In this document: piece after piece, positions 23,315 through 34,400 of the stretch | How positions within the stretch are numbered: position 1 is the stretch's first letter | How the letters are laid out: each line of letters starts with the position of its first letter | Origin: Anaeramoeba flamelloides | Taxonomy: Eukaryota; Metamonada; Anaeramoebidae | Assembly: GCA_027625915.1 (NCBI GenBank) | Contig: JANTQA010000012.1 | Coordinates: forward strand, 6,842,501-6,906,500 | Reading direction: 5' to 3' | DNA: 64,000 nucleotides | Position numbers and translations under genes: made by a program | Notes under the pieces: model-generated | What the model was told of the DNA's origin: nothing | What the model saw: the letters and a program-made list of their open reading frames with translations, nothing else | Databases searched by the model: none

Positions 23315-26231
23315 GCGTGTCTATGGATGTATTTATATCATTTGAATATTTTTTAATTTACAACCGAAATAAAAATTAAGAAGAAGAACATAAAAAAGAA
23401 ACCCTTTAAGAAATAATCATAGACTTTATCTTAAAAATGTTATTATTGCATTATTTTCAATTTTTCTAAATAAATATATTATAATTTGTCTTTATTCTAA
23501 CCAACCTTTCTCTTGGGAATTTATTAAAAAAAAAAATAAATAAGAGATAAAATTAAATTTGTTATTTTAAATTGAACATAATCGTATAAAGATCGTACAA
23601 CAACTTCTTTTTCATTTTTCGCTGATTTTGGTCAACAATTCTGCTTTCAATTCTAATAAATGTTTATAAAAACGATTTATGGATACTAAAAAAAAAATTA
23701 ATAGTAATAAAAAACAATTTTTTTTTTTTTTTTAATTTTGTAGGAGTTATTAAACCCCTCTTGTTTGCCCTTAGCTTTTCCAGGATTTATAAGAATTGAG
23801 TCAAACCATGATTTTTCTCTATTCTTTTAAATTCTGAAAAATAGTCGTTAGGTTTTCTTGATTTTTCTGTTTATTAGGAAACTAATAGATTTTCGTTAGG
23901 TTTTTTTGAGTTTTCTATTTATTTGTGAAGTGTTCTAGGTTTTTTTTACTTTTTGAAATAAACAGAAAATTTTAATAAATTTTCGGTTTATTTCGAAAAG
24001 TAAAAAAAACCTAACAAAAATCAATAGATTTTACTATTAAAATAGAAAACTTCAAAAAAACCTAGAACACTTCACAAATAAATAGAAAACTCAAAAAAAC
24101 CTAGAACACTTCACAAATAAAATAGAAAACCTCAAAAAAACCTAGAACACTTCATAAATAAATAGAAAACTCAAAAAAACCTAGGCACTCTACGGCACTC
24201 GATTCACTTCTTGAATTATTAAATTTTTTTTTCAAAATTTTATTAAAGACTCAAAAATAAATTTATTGTCAAATAATGAAAAAAAAAAATCTACAAATAA
24301 CTACTCTTTATACTTTTGAATGTTTTTTTTTTTTTATATTAGTCCTGAAATTTTTAAGAAAAAAGATCATTAAGGAACTTATAAATATTCTGGAACACAA
24401 TAATGAACCCTTACACAAGATTTAGAATTTCATATTCTTCAAATATTTTTATTTTTAAAAAAATAAATATTCACAACTATCTTCTTTTGATTTATTTTTA
24501 TATTTGAAGAATCTTAGGATTTGGTCCATTATTCTCATATTATATAAATTACAAGATTTTACATTATCCCTTCATTAGAATTTGTTTTTTTTTTTTTTTT
24601 TTTATCAATCCCTTTAGGACATATTTTTTTTTTTCATGAACTTTCGTTTATAGAAATATTATTTGTTTCTTTTCGAAAGTCAATTTTATATAATAAAGAA
24701 AAAATAATAATTATGCAAGAATAATCTTTAAATTGTGTATTAAGGACAATCGACAAATATCGAAAAACTCTTTTTCTGGAATATTTAGTATTACATTTTC
24801 CATATATTGAACTTCTGAGATTATATTTCCTTTACATCAATTAAATAGAAGTTCTACTATTATAGTAACCGGGACCTTTTTCTATAGCCAAAAGCACAAA
24901 CACAACATTTTAAATTTTTATCAATCTTATTTTTTTTTTTTGTTCTTAATTTAAAGTCATTATAAAAAATATGAATCAACCGAAAAGATGAAAATTAATA
25001 CTTTGTTCGAGATATTTTTTTTCTATTATCAATTCAATTATATGAATAAACTCTTTTTCAAATAAAAGGGCACAAAAAATTTCAAGAATTATTCATAAGT
25101 GAATCAAATAAATTGTAGTATCATTCTAAAATCTAAGAAACGCTTTAAAAACCTAAAAAAGCACTCGACTGAATCTTTAAAACTCATTAAAAAAAAAAAA
25201 TAAAAATTAAAATTCAATATTTTAAAAATTGGTGTGCCCTTTTATTTGAAATGAGAAATCTTGTTTTAGAAATCGTAAAGAAAAAAATTATATAATCAAT
25301 AAAAACCTTTGAACAAGGAGAATTGAGAAAAAGTTCTTAACATTTTATTGATAATTCTTTACACGTCAAACTTTTGTTCTTTAAAGTCTCATTTACAAGA
25401 TAAAGCCGCAATTCATCTGGGTATTTTGTTGGAATTGTTGTTTTTTCTTTATTCCTCTTTTCTTTTTTCCAAACATCAATCCAATAATGGTCTCTCTTAA
25501 TTCCTATATCTAGCTCATTCGAAATCAAACTTAAACTGTTTCCATTTATACTGTAGATTATTTCCAAATTGGTTTCTTCTTATCTTGTCTTTTTCATTTT
25601 CCAACTGTTCAATATCCAAAAATAAAAAAGCAAAAAATGAAAAAATAAATAATTAAAATGAAAATCACCAATAAGTAATTATCTTATAAACAATCAAATT
25701 CGATGGTATTGATGATTTGAGAGGTGTGCCCTTTTGTTTGAAAAATAGTTTAGTTTCTATGTGTTTTTAATAAACAAAATCATCTAAAGATAACAACAGT
25801 TTTGTTGAGAGAATTTTTTTTTTTTCAATAAATTATCAAAGGCATGTTTTCTAGACATTATTTTGCATGTATAATAATGTACTAACTTTTTACACAAAAT
25901 TTTTAAAATACCCTAATAATTATTTTGATTAATCAAAATTGAATATTTAATTCTGAATCAAATTAATTATTCAAAAACAAAAGTTGGATATTTTTTATTT
26001 CAACTGTATTATAATTTAAAAAATATGATTTCTTATGTCTATATTTATTATAATTATTATTTTCTATTAATTAATTTTTCAATAATTTGCTCATAATTTG
26101 TATTCTTTATAATTCTTTATAATTTAAAAACAAATATTTAGGTTCACGAAAAATCTGGTTATCGATCTCTTCCTTGGGTCCGTTATTTGACTGAAACAAA
26201 AGAGAATAATTATGCTATTAGGATTAATTAA
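18108..26231 (+). CDS. AP1M: AP-1 clathrin adaptor complex subunit mu
   Basis: Exons are 18108-18685, 18832-18935, 22688-23208 and 26142-26231. They total 1293 nt and encode 430 residues, against 423 in human AP1M1. The splice phases join correctly (2, 1, 0). The N-terminal longin domain starts MSLSAILILDFKGRTLISRD and contains ESIKDNFVIIHELFDEMMDFG. The mu-homology domain includes LSGMPKLRLGLNDK, FHQCVKLSDF, ITFIPPDGEFELMSYR and the C-terminal EKSGYRSLPWVRYLT, all diagnostic of mu1. The product binds cargo tyrosine signals at the trans-Golgi/endosome. Intron 1 (146 bp) holds a run of about 40 T. Intron 2 (3752 bp) and intron 3 (2933 bp) contain transposons, a LINE relic and hairpin arrays. 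The final exon codes for only 29 residues. Confidence 0.95.
19020..19055. repeat. Perfect 14-bp stem-loop in AP-1 mu intron 2
   Basis: AAGCCTGACAGAAA and its exact complement TTTCTGTCAGGCTT are separated by 8 nt. It lies 84 bp inside the intron, in a locally less AT-rich stretch (about 19020-19640) that has no recognisable coding sequence. Confidence 0.8.
19811..20298. mobile_element. Non-autonomous TIR transposon in AP-1 mu intron 2
   Basis: Terminal inverted repeats CCCTACTGTGAAAATTTATA (19811) and its complement ending CACGGTAGGG (20276-20298) match over 23 bp with one mismatch, and weaker similarity continues inward. The 488-bp interior has no transposase. A nine-base TCACAGAAA tandem repeat occupies about 19988-20028. 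The target-site duplication is unclear. Confidence 0.7.
23245..23325. repeat. (AT)n with GC/GT tail
   Basis: An AT dinucleotide run (about 23262-23308) passes into GCGCGTGCGTGTC. It lies at the start of AP-1 mu intron 3. A similar AT-to-GT composite run lies at 31449-31486. Confidence 0.85.
23740..24290 (-). mobile_element. LINE 3'-end relic interrupted by hairpin array (AP-1 mu intron 3)
   Basis: Read on the minus strand, LINE sequence coding SLFDNKFIFESLIKF (about 24285-24235) is followed by a hairpin array (24200-23771). The conserved LINE end GGGCAAACAAGAGGGGTTTA (23770-23745) comes next. The array holds three units of 40-41 bp (24061-24182), a stem-loop at 23937-24012 with arms of about 30 bp, and boundary decamers GGCACTCTAC/GGCACTC at 24184-24200. 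This is the same insertion point as at 13161. Confidence 0.75.
25056..25743 (-). mobile_element. TIR DNA transposon with HTH-like ORF fragment
   Basis: The left end TTCAAATAAAAGGGCACA (25056-25074) and right end TGTGCCCTTTTGTTTGAA (25725-25743) are inverted repeats; an extra internal copy lies at 25233-25250. A minus-strand ORF (25567-25337, 76 residues, with a true ATG) reads GIKRDHYWIDVWKKEKRNK and later PTKYPDELRLYLVNETLKNK, then SLTCKELSIKC. This looks like the paired helix-turn-helix DNA-binding part of Tc1/mariner-type transposases; no catalytic domain follows. It sits in AP-1 mu intron 3. A diverged copy lies at about 53081-53690. Confidence 0.6.
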
Positions 26232-28324
26232 AGAATTATATATTAAATTTATAATCTAAGAAACAAAGAAAGAAAAATTTTTTGATCTAAATTTTTTTAT
26301 AAAGTATTTTATTTTTATAACAAATTATATATACTATTTCTTTTTTAAAAAAATAATTATTTCTTAATATTTATTATTAATGATATCTTATACACCTTAA
26401 ACTTAAATTAAAAGAAACTATATTTTTTTTATTATTACTTCATTTTTGAATTATTATTTTAATTACCCTTGAATTTGCTTTAAGTAATTTTTTTGTCGTT
26501 TCCTTTTGAGCAATTATAAACCATTTTCCAGTCAAAGGGATTCAGTTTATAATGAGTGAATTAAATGTGTTTAAAGGATTTGAATGGATATTAGAATAAA
26601 AAATATATTTAGGAAATTTCAAAATTGAAATCATTTTTTTACCTTTTTTTAACATTTTCTTTTTTTTTTTAAACCTAATCCAGTTGCAAATTTTTTTTTT
26701 ATTGCAAGATCGATAGTCACTTGGTAAAAGCGTGTCATTTTAATGTTAATTAATAAGTAAAAATGATTGTTGAGAAATCATTTTGATTTCTATTGGAATT
26801 TTATTTGATCTTCAATTGAAGATCAAATTGAGTATTGTTGGTTTTTCTCAATAGGGCATTAAGATTTGGGTTTTTTCTATTTTTAAGAAAAGCTATTGAT
26901 TAATTGGTTTTATTTCAGGCGGATATCAACTATTCTTTTTTGTTCATTATTTTACTTATTTCTTATTAAATCTTCAAAGGTCATTTATCAAAAATTTTGA
27001 TATTTGAAAAAAATGTTGGGTCCACCTTTGAATAGAACAAAGTTTAGAAAAAAAAATACATTTTTATCAAACAAAATCAAATAATATAAAAACTTCAAAG
27101 ATCAAAAAAAGATACTTTTTTTTTTAATGAAATCAATTTAGTTATTGAATAAATGAGCAAAGTAATTTTAAATATATTTTCTTTTTAAAAGTTTTTCTTG
27201 GGAAGTTGGGATCAGTTCATCAACATCTAATGAGGAAACTTAAAAATCCACAATCTATTTTTCGATTTCGAATATTTTTTATCTTATTATTTATCTTATT
27301 TTTACTTATTTGGAATTATTTTTCATTTTTTAAATTTTTATTTGTTTCTTTTATTTTAGTAAAATGGAAATGAGTGTAAATAAATAAATTATTCAACTAA
27401 AAACAAGTTAAAAATATTTTATAAAAAAATGTTTATATTATGTTCGTAAGGGCTATCACAAACAAATGATTTTTTCTAATTGAATTCCCCCCCTTAAATT
27501 TCAACATAAAAATGTTTAAATTAATAGATTATTTTTGATCTTTTGAAAATTCAACTTTAAATCATAAAAATTGAAAATTGCAAACCTTTTTTTTGAATAG
27601 TAACCCAATGATAAAAAAAAAATATTAAAGATCACAAAATATTATTTTTTAATTTCTTTTTTTAGAAATATTTTAAAAATAAAACTTGTTTTTGGTTGGA
27701 AAACTTTAAAAAGGGTTTCTGAAATCTTAATATTTGTTTTCTGAATTAGTTAATTTACTTTTTAAAATCAATTTTCTCTTTTTGATTCCAATGGGTTAAC
27801 TTTTTTTTTTACTTTTTTAGAAATTTTCGCAATATATCTATATATAAATTCGAGTATTTTGTTTCCCCGTCTTTGGTTTGTATAACACAAATAAGATCAT
27901 AGAAAATTGGGAAACTAATTTTTTATTTTTGATTATATTTGTATTGATGCTTTAACCCTCCTGTTATTATTATTATTATTTATTATTAATAATAATTAGA
28001 GGTGGTAATTAACTAAAATAACTAGCTATTTGCTGTAAAGTATTTTTTAATTGAGAAATTACAAAAAAATTTGCTTAAATTTTATATTTCTATCGGGTTT
28101 TTGTTACTCATGTATATTCAGGTAGTGGATAGTTTCGATTTGTTCATGAAAATGATAATTTTATTTTTATACATATTTTAATTATTTTTCTTCTCTTTTT
28201 TTTATTAAATAATTTTTCTTTAATTACTCCTTTTTCTAAACAAATATTCTTAAATTTTCATTTTCTTTCTCAAATTAAAAAAAAAACATTTATTTTCAAT
28301 AATTTAAAAGAATTGAATAAAAAA

Positions 28325-29506
28325 AACAAGATTGTTCTCCATTATTTTTGAATTCTGGAAAACCACTGTTAGGTTTTTTTTTACTTTTTGAAATGTACAG
28401 TTTGTTAAATAGCCCATATTGATGTTTTTATATGTGTTTTTGTAAATTATATGGTTTATTTTTTGAAATAAATGTTGTTTTTTTTTTCTTTAACTGTGTT
28501 TTTTGGTTTTTATTTATGTGCTTTATGAAAAAAATACCGTTCAATTTAACTATACGTTCAAATCAAACAATATATACAATAAATTTAATTATCCAAGTGT
28601 TTTTCTACTACTTTCAAGGCCAATCTCCGGATAAAAGAGATCTATTTGAACCAAAGTTAAAAATAAGAACATCAACACCCACCACATACAAATCTTTCAA
28701 TTTGAATATTTACCAAAAAAATCAATAAAAAGGATAAAAAGAGTTTCTTAAAAACTGTTTTACAGTTATATCCACAAATATTAACAAAATGAGATATCAA
28801 CTTTTTAAAGTTTTTTGAAAAAGAAACCCAAAAATTTCATTTCGTTTTTCTTTTTTTCTTTAACCTATGGTCTTTAAATCATATTTTGTAATTGACTTTA
28901 TATATTTATTTTCATTCTTTTTTTCACTCTGTTGGGTGAGATAAGAATCCAAAATGAAAGAGTATTTCATATTGAATCGAAAGTTAATTACCCCATATTT
29001 TATCTGATTAAAATTCTACAAGAACATGCCCAATTACCAAATTATTTATAAATCAATTCATTTTCTATGAGTTTAATAATGAGAGCAAATTAAATCACAC
29101 AAAAGATCAATTATTTCTGAGATTATAATAAGGCTTTTCAATTTTTCAATCAAAATAGCAGAAATAATATTATCGATAAATTTGAATAAAATATTCTTTG
29201 ATGACATAGAGAACGACAATATTATTGCCAAGATAGGTCCCCTTTTTAAAAATAAACATACTGTTGAAAATTTTTCATTTCGAAAACATATAAAAAAAGA
29301 AAACTACTGAAAAAAGTTGAAAAAAACACATAAAAACACATTTTTGAAAAAACCACAGCAAAAGATCGAAAAAAAAATATTTATTTAATTCAACAAGGGT
29401 TATTTAACATACTGTAAAGAAAATGTATTTTATTTTTAATACATTTTAAAAATTAAAGTTACCTAGGCAATCTAAGGCATTCTACGGCACTTTCTGAATC
29501 TCTAAA
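28325..29506 (-). repeat. Hairpin array (copy split by a transposon) with LINE flank
   Basis: Hairpin-array modules end at 28397 with ACTTTTTGAAATGTA and resume at 29415 with AAGAAAATGTATT. Boundary decamers GGCAATCTAA, GGCATTCTAC and GGCACTTTCT follow at about 29466-29495, then the LINE-flank sequence GAATCTCTAAATTTATTTAG. The interruption is the element at 28398-29414. Confidence 0.65.
28398..29414. mobile_element. Mariner-like TIR element with TA target duplication
   Basis: The ends are CAGTTTGTTAAATAGCCC and the complement of CAGTATGTTAAATAACCC. TA lies directly outside both ends (28396-28397 and 29415-29416). The length of 1017 bp is typical of mariner-size elements and CAGT ends fit Tc1/mariner. 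No intact transposase is readable. A short coding-like stretch (SPDKRDLFEPKLKIRTSTPT) occurs at about 28624-28690. It interrupts a hairpin array, so it is younger than the array. Confidence 0.7.
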
Positions 29507-30009
29507 TTTATTTAGTTTTTTTTAATTTATCTTTAATTCAGAACGATTATTGCCCCTAGAGTTACTTTTCATTAAAAAATCAAAAGAAAATAATTTATTT
29601 TTAAACACAAACAAGAAAATGGGATAGAAAATCACATAATAAAAGAGATTAAAATAATAAAAAAAAAAAGCAAAAACTTGTTTTAGAAAAGTTTTTTTTT
29701 TTACATCCCATGCTTTATAATGAGTTATTTGCAATTATGTTTTATATAGAAAAAATTAGGGATCAGACTATAATTTATTTGAATAATGATGTATAAATAT
29801 TAGACCAACTAGAAATGAAATGAAAATTTTAACTTAATTATGTTCTAAATTTATTGACAAGGCATCAGATTAAACACTACTTTTTAAGAATAAGAATTCA
29901 TAACCAAAATTTTTCTTTTTATTTTACTTTTATTTTTTTTATTGTTTTTTTTGTAAAATCACTTTTCAAGATACTAAAAAAAGATTATTTACAAATTAAA
30001 AGATTTTAA

Positions 30010-30232
30010 CTTGGTAGCATTAAACTGGTCGAAGTATCAGCATCGTGTATTTTATAGATTAACTGATTCAGTTACTTTAGTTGATGTCAAATTACATCAT
30101 TTGGCTTTGGTTCACATCAGTTTGTTAAGTTCAGTAAAATTTGCTAGAGATCTTTACCTGATCAATTCTAGCTTGTACAAGAATTCATCATATGTTTACC
30201 CATTCTTAGAATATTTTTTTTTATCATTTTGA
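30010..30232. other. GC-richer patch, nature unknown
   Basis: This 220-bp stretch is visibly less AT-rich than its surroundings. It can be read as an open frame of 73 codons from GTG/TTG but has no early ATG. It includes the inverted pair GATGTCAAATTACATC. A structured RNA, a gene fragment or nothing at all are each possible. Confidence 0.2.
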
Positions 30233-30924
30233 GCTCTTCAAAATACAACTTAAAAAAAAAGACTAAGAATACAAAAAATTTTAAAACAAAATTTGGAAAA
30301 AGTACAAAGTCAAAAATAAAAATTCTCACTTTTTTAAAACAATTAAAAAGAAATAAATTAAAATTTCAAAATAAAAAAATACAATTTTAATTTATTTTTT
30401 TTTTTCTTTTTTGATCAGTATTTTATTTGAAATTTTTATGGTGAATATTTTTAAAATGAAAAATCTTCTATTTTTTTTACAAATTTTTAGGGTGATTTTA
30501 ACTTTAGAGTACTAATATAATTTTCATAAAAGAACACCATACTCAAATATTGAATTTTCTTGTGGTAGTATTACCCTATCAAGTAAAAAAAGTATTAAAA
30601 ATGTGAGGAAAAATTTTTTAATGAAAAAAATAAAAGTAAGGCCAATTTTATTTTATTATTTTTGAGGAATATCATTAAGAAAAGAGTAAATATTGAATTA
30701 TTTGTTTTAGTTAAGGCTTTTAAGAAAAATCTGTTTACTAATAATATAACCGTAAGAATAATAATGGTCATTTTATTTATCAGTATCAGAAGCAATATTA
30801 GATCGTTAAATTTTTTTTATTATTTCAAAAATATTTGTTTTTTATTATTTAAATAACTGAAAAAATAAAATTTCATATAATATAATTTAATGTTATATTA
30901 TAATATATTAATCATTTTATAAAT

Positions 30925-31452
30925 TTACATTATTGAACAAGCACCTCCTTTTTTTTTATAGGTTAATTGCTGAATTCTTTCTTCAAATGCTGAAACTGCG
31001 TTTGGATCGTTTTCACAATAAATTTTAAATTCTTCATAAGAAATTTCTCCGTTCTCATCATTATCAACTTGCTTGAAAAAGGAGTTCACTGCTTCTGTAA
31101 GTGATTCCTTATCAATATTAAGATTTTCACGAACAGATTTTCTATCTTCAAAATTTTGCGTATCAAAGTTTTGTCCAAATTTTTTTTTTAATTCAGAAAC
31201 CTTGTCGCATAATTGAACTATTAATTTTTAGAAATTATCAAAAAAAATATATTGAGTAAAAAAATAAAAATTTTAAATATAAGTCTGGTTCAAAGAATCA
31301 TTTTGATTTATAATAGAAAAATTTTTCATTTTGTTATTTTTTTTTATATGAAAAGATAAATCAATAATTATTTCCAAAAAATTGATCCTAATACATTTAT
31401 AAGTTTATTAAATCCAGATAACAAATGATTTTATTTCAAAAATTATTTAAAG

Positions 31453-31485
<33 letters not shown>

Positions 31486-34400
31486 AGTATGTGCGTTGGC
31501 ATTGTATGTAGATATGGATCGAAGGATATATGCTGTTGTCACATAGTAAAGACAATAACCATAACTTTTTGTTAATTTCATTATTCGTTCCAATTTAAGA
31601 AATTATGATTTATTTGAAAATAATTTTTTTTATTTCTGAATGAAGAGGATTATTAAAAGATCAATTAAAAATGAGATTTTTGCTTTTTTTTTTATTTTTA
31701 GGGAGGAAATTAATTTCTTCGTACAGCCGTTAGATTTTTCAGAATTCAAAAGAATTGAGTAAAAACCTATAAATTTTACTCTATTCTTTTTGACTCTACG
31801 ATACTTGCCGTTGGGTTTTTTTTAAATTTAAAAGAATTAGAGAAAAATAGAAGATTTTTCTCCATTCTTTTAAATTAAAAAAAAAACGCCATTAGGTTTT
31901 CTTGAGTTTTCTGTTTATTTGGAAAATCAATAGATTTTCGTTAGGTTTTTTTTACTTTTCAAAATAAACCGAAAATTTATTAAAATTTTCTGTTTATTTC
32001 AAAAAGTAAAAAAAACCTAGAACACTTCACAAATAAAATAGAAAACCTCAAAAAACCTAGAACACTTAACAAACAAAACAAAAAAACTCAAGAAAACTGC
32101 CATTAGGTTTTTTTTTACTTTTTGAAATGTAAAGAAAATTTATTTACTTTTCAATACATTTCAAAAAATAAAAAAAAAAATCGTTAGCTTTTCCAGAATT
32201 TAAAAGAATTGAGTAAAATCTTTGATTTTTCTCCATTATTTTAAATTCTGGAAAAGCTAGGCACTCTGCGGCACTCTACGACACTTGACGGTACTTTCCT
32301 AATTTCTAAATTTTTGTTAATAAATTTCAATAAAGAATCATAATTTTCTTTATCATTTATGAATGATTAGATCAATTATGATTCTTTATTTTGAATAATA
32401 TCTTTTGATTTTATCCTGATGGTGTTTTTGTTAATTTGAAAAAAATAAGATCTTTAATGAAATATTTATCCTATTTTTCAAATTGCTAAATATTCTTATA
32501 ATTTTTAATAAAGAATGAGTTATTGTTGTAGATAAAATATACTTAAAAAAGAAAAAAAAATGTTAATTTAAATTTCGGTACCTTCAAAAGCAGAAGAAAA
32601 AAAAAAACGATGGAAAAGTTTCCTTTTGAGTTTCATCGAGTGACTAAGTTTTGCTGAATTCAAATTTATTTAATTACTAATTTTGTTTAGAAAGTTATTC
32701 GGTTCTCTGAATAAAAAATTGAGACCTCTAGAAAAACTATTCGGGCCACAATACTTGTGAAAACGTAACTGCAATTTTCTAAAAGTTTTTGTAATTAAGA
32801 CAGAAAAACTAATAAAAAATTTAAAAATACTTGTCCAAATCTTAATTAAATAAAGTTGATGGTTAATGAGTGTATACAGCGAGACTTTTCATACTTTTTT
32901 GTCATTTCCTTTTTTTTTTTCTAAAAATAACCTTTTTAAGAATCTCTTTTGGAAATTATTTCTAATACTGATTTTTGAATGTTAAATGGAAAAAACATTT
33001 TCCCTTTCAATTTTTGTTTTTCCATATATTGTACTTTCATTATTTAAAGAAAATAATTTAGCTTTAGTTTAATCACATTAACTCGGAATTTCTTATAGAG
33101 TGTTGAATATGATCTCATTTTCAGTTTTGTTTTTGAAGCCAGGCTGTCTACTGTACAACTATAACTGAATAAAAAAAATAGATAAAAAGAAGATCAGAGG
33201 TAAATTTTTACCCCTTTAATTCGGATATCAGTGAAGAATTTTGTTGTGTTAATATACTCGCATTTGAAATTTTAATGGGATACAATTTTCACTTCATTTT
33301 TCATTTTTCCTTTTTCAAATAGAGTTTTTAAATTACAATCTACATCTTTGAAAACTCAATTTATTAAAGAAAAATCTGAAAAATGAAGTGAAATTATTTT
33401 CCCATTTATAATTCAAATACCAGTCGTAAATTGGATCTTGGTTTCTTAGAGTCCTATTTATTTGATTGGGTTCTTTTTTTATTCCTCTATCTGAAGCGAA
33501 GCTTGAACACCTTAAGGGGCACATCTGGAAGTCAGTTTGTGGGAGAGCTTCTTGAGTCTTCTTATCTTATTACAAGTTATAGTAACCATTTAGACAATAA
33601 GGCCAACACACAAACCAAAAGGAAAAGAAATATTTTAGAATTGAAAAATGAAAATAATCAGATGAAATTTTATCAGGATTTAAATTTTAAAGATCTATAA
33701 CAAAAGGGAACATATTTTGACCTTGTTCTCATTGCTCTTTTTCAAATAGATCACAAATTACATCAACCTCTTTGAAAACGCTTTTTTTAAGAAAAGAACG
33801 AAAAATGAAGTGGAAATTTTTTTCCAGTGAAATTTCGAATAAAAGTAATCGTTAATATTATTCTAATGAAGACTTTTTTGGTGGGGTTTTTATAAAAGGA
33901 AATGGAAAAAAATGATTTTCAAAAGTCCACTTTTCTGAAATTATTCTTTAATATCGGAAGTTTTACAGACGAGAGGTAATCTTCTTTTTTTAATTTTTTT
34001 TGATTTAAAGGATCTCTTAAAATCAAAGCGAAACCACAAGTTTAATTCAACTTCTTCACTTGTCGCCCATTCTTGAATAAAGAGGGAGGCAAAAAATTTT
34101 AAAAAATAAAAAACTCTCTTCTACAAGAAGAAAAAAATTCTCAACAAAAGAAATTCGACAAATAAAAAAAAAAAAAAAAAAAACAATAGTTTTTCTGATT
34201 AAAACGTTACGTGTTGCAGCAATGGTAATAACACTCGTTAACATTTGAAGAACTTCTGATCTATCCAAAATCATATTTCCATCAAGATCCCATGTCTATT
34301 TATTTAAAATAAAAAAAACAAAAATAGTACAAAAAAAAATCAAAAAAAGTATTTTTTGTAAAAAAAGAGAAAAAAAAAATTTTTTTTTAAAAATTATACA

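Larger units (their letters stand above)
26232..30924. other. Intergenic region between convergent AP-1 mu and EF-hand genes
   Basis: No gene can be supported. The region holds a 26-bp perfect palindrome at 26803-26828 (core TTTGATCTTCAATTGAAG), a TTA/TAA run at about 27962-28000, a hairpin array split by a transposon (28325-29506), and a somewhat GC-richer 220-bp patch at 30010-30232. Confidence 0.5.

Noticed and set aside
24061-24182. CRISPR-like array
   Set aside because: The 41-bp units are tandem without unique spacers, are part of hairpin repeats in a eukaryote, and no cas genes are present.
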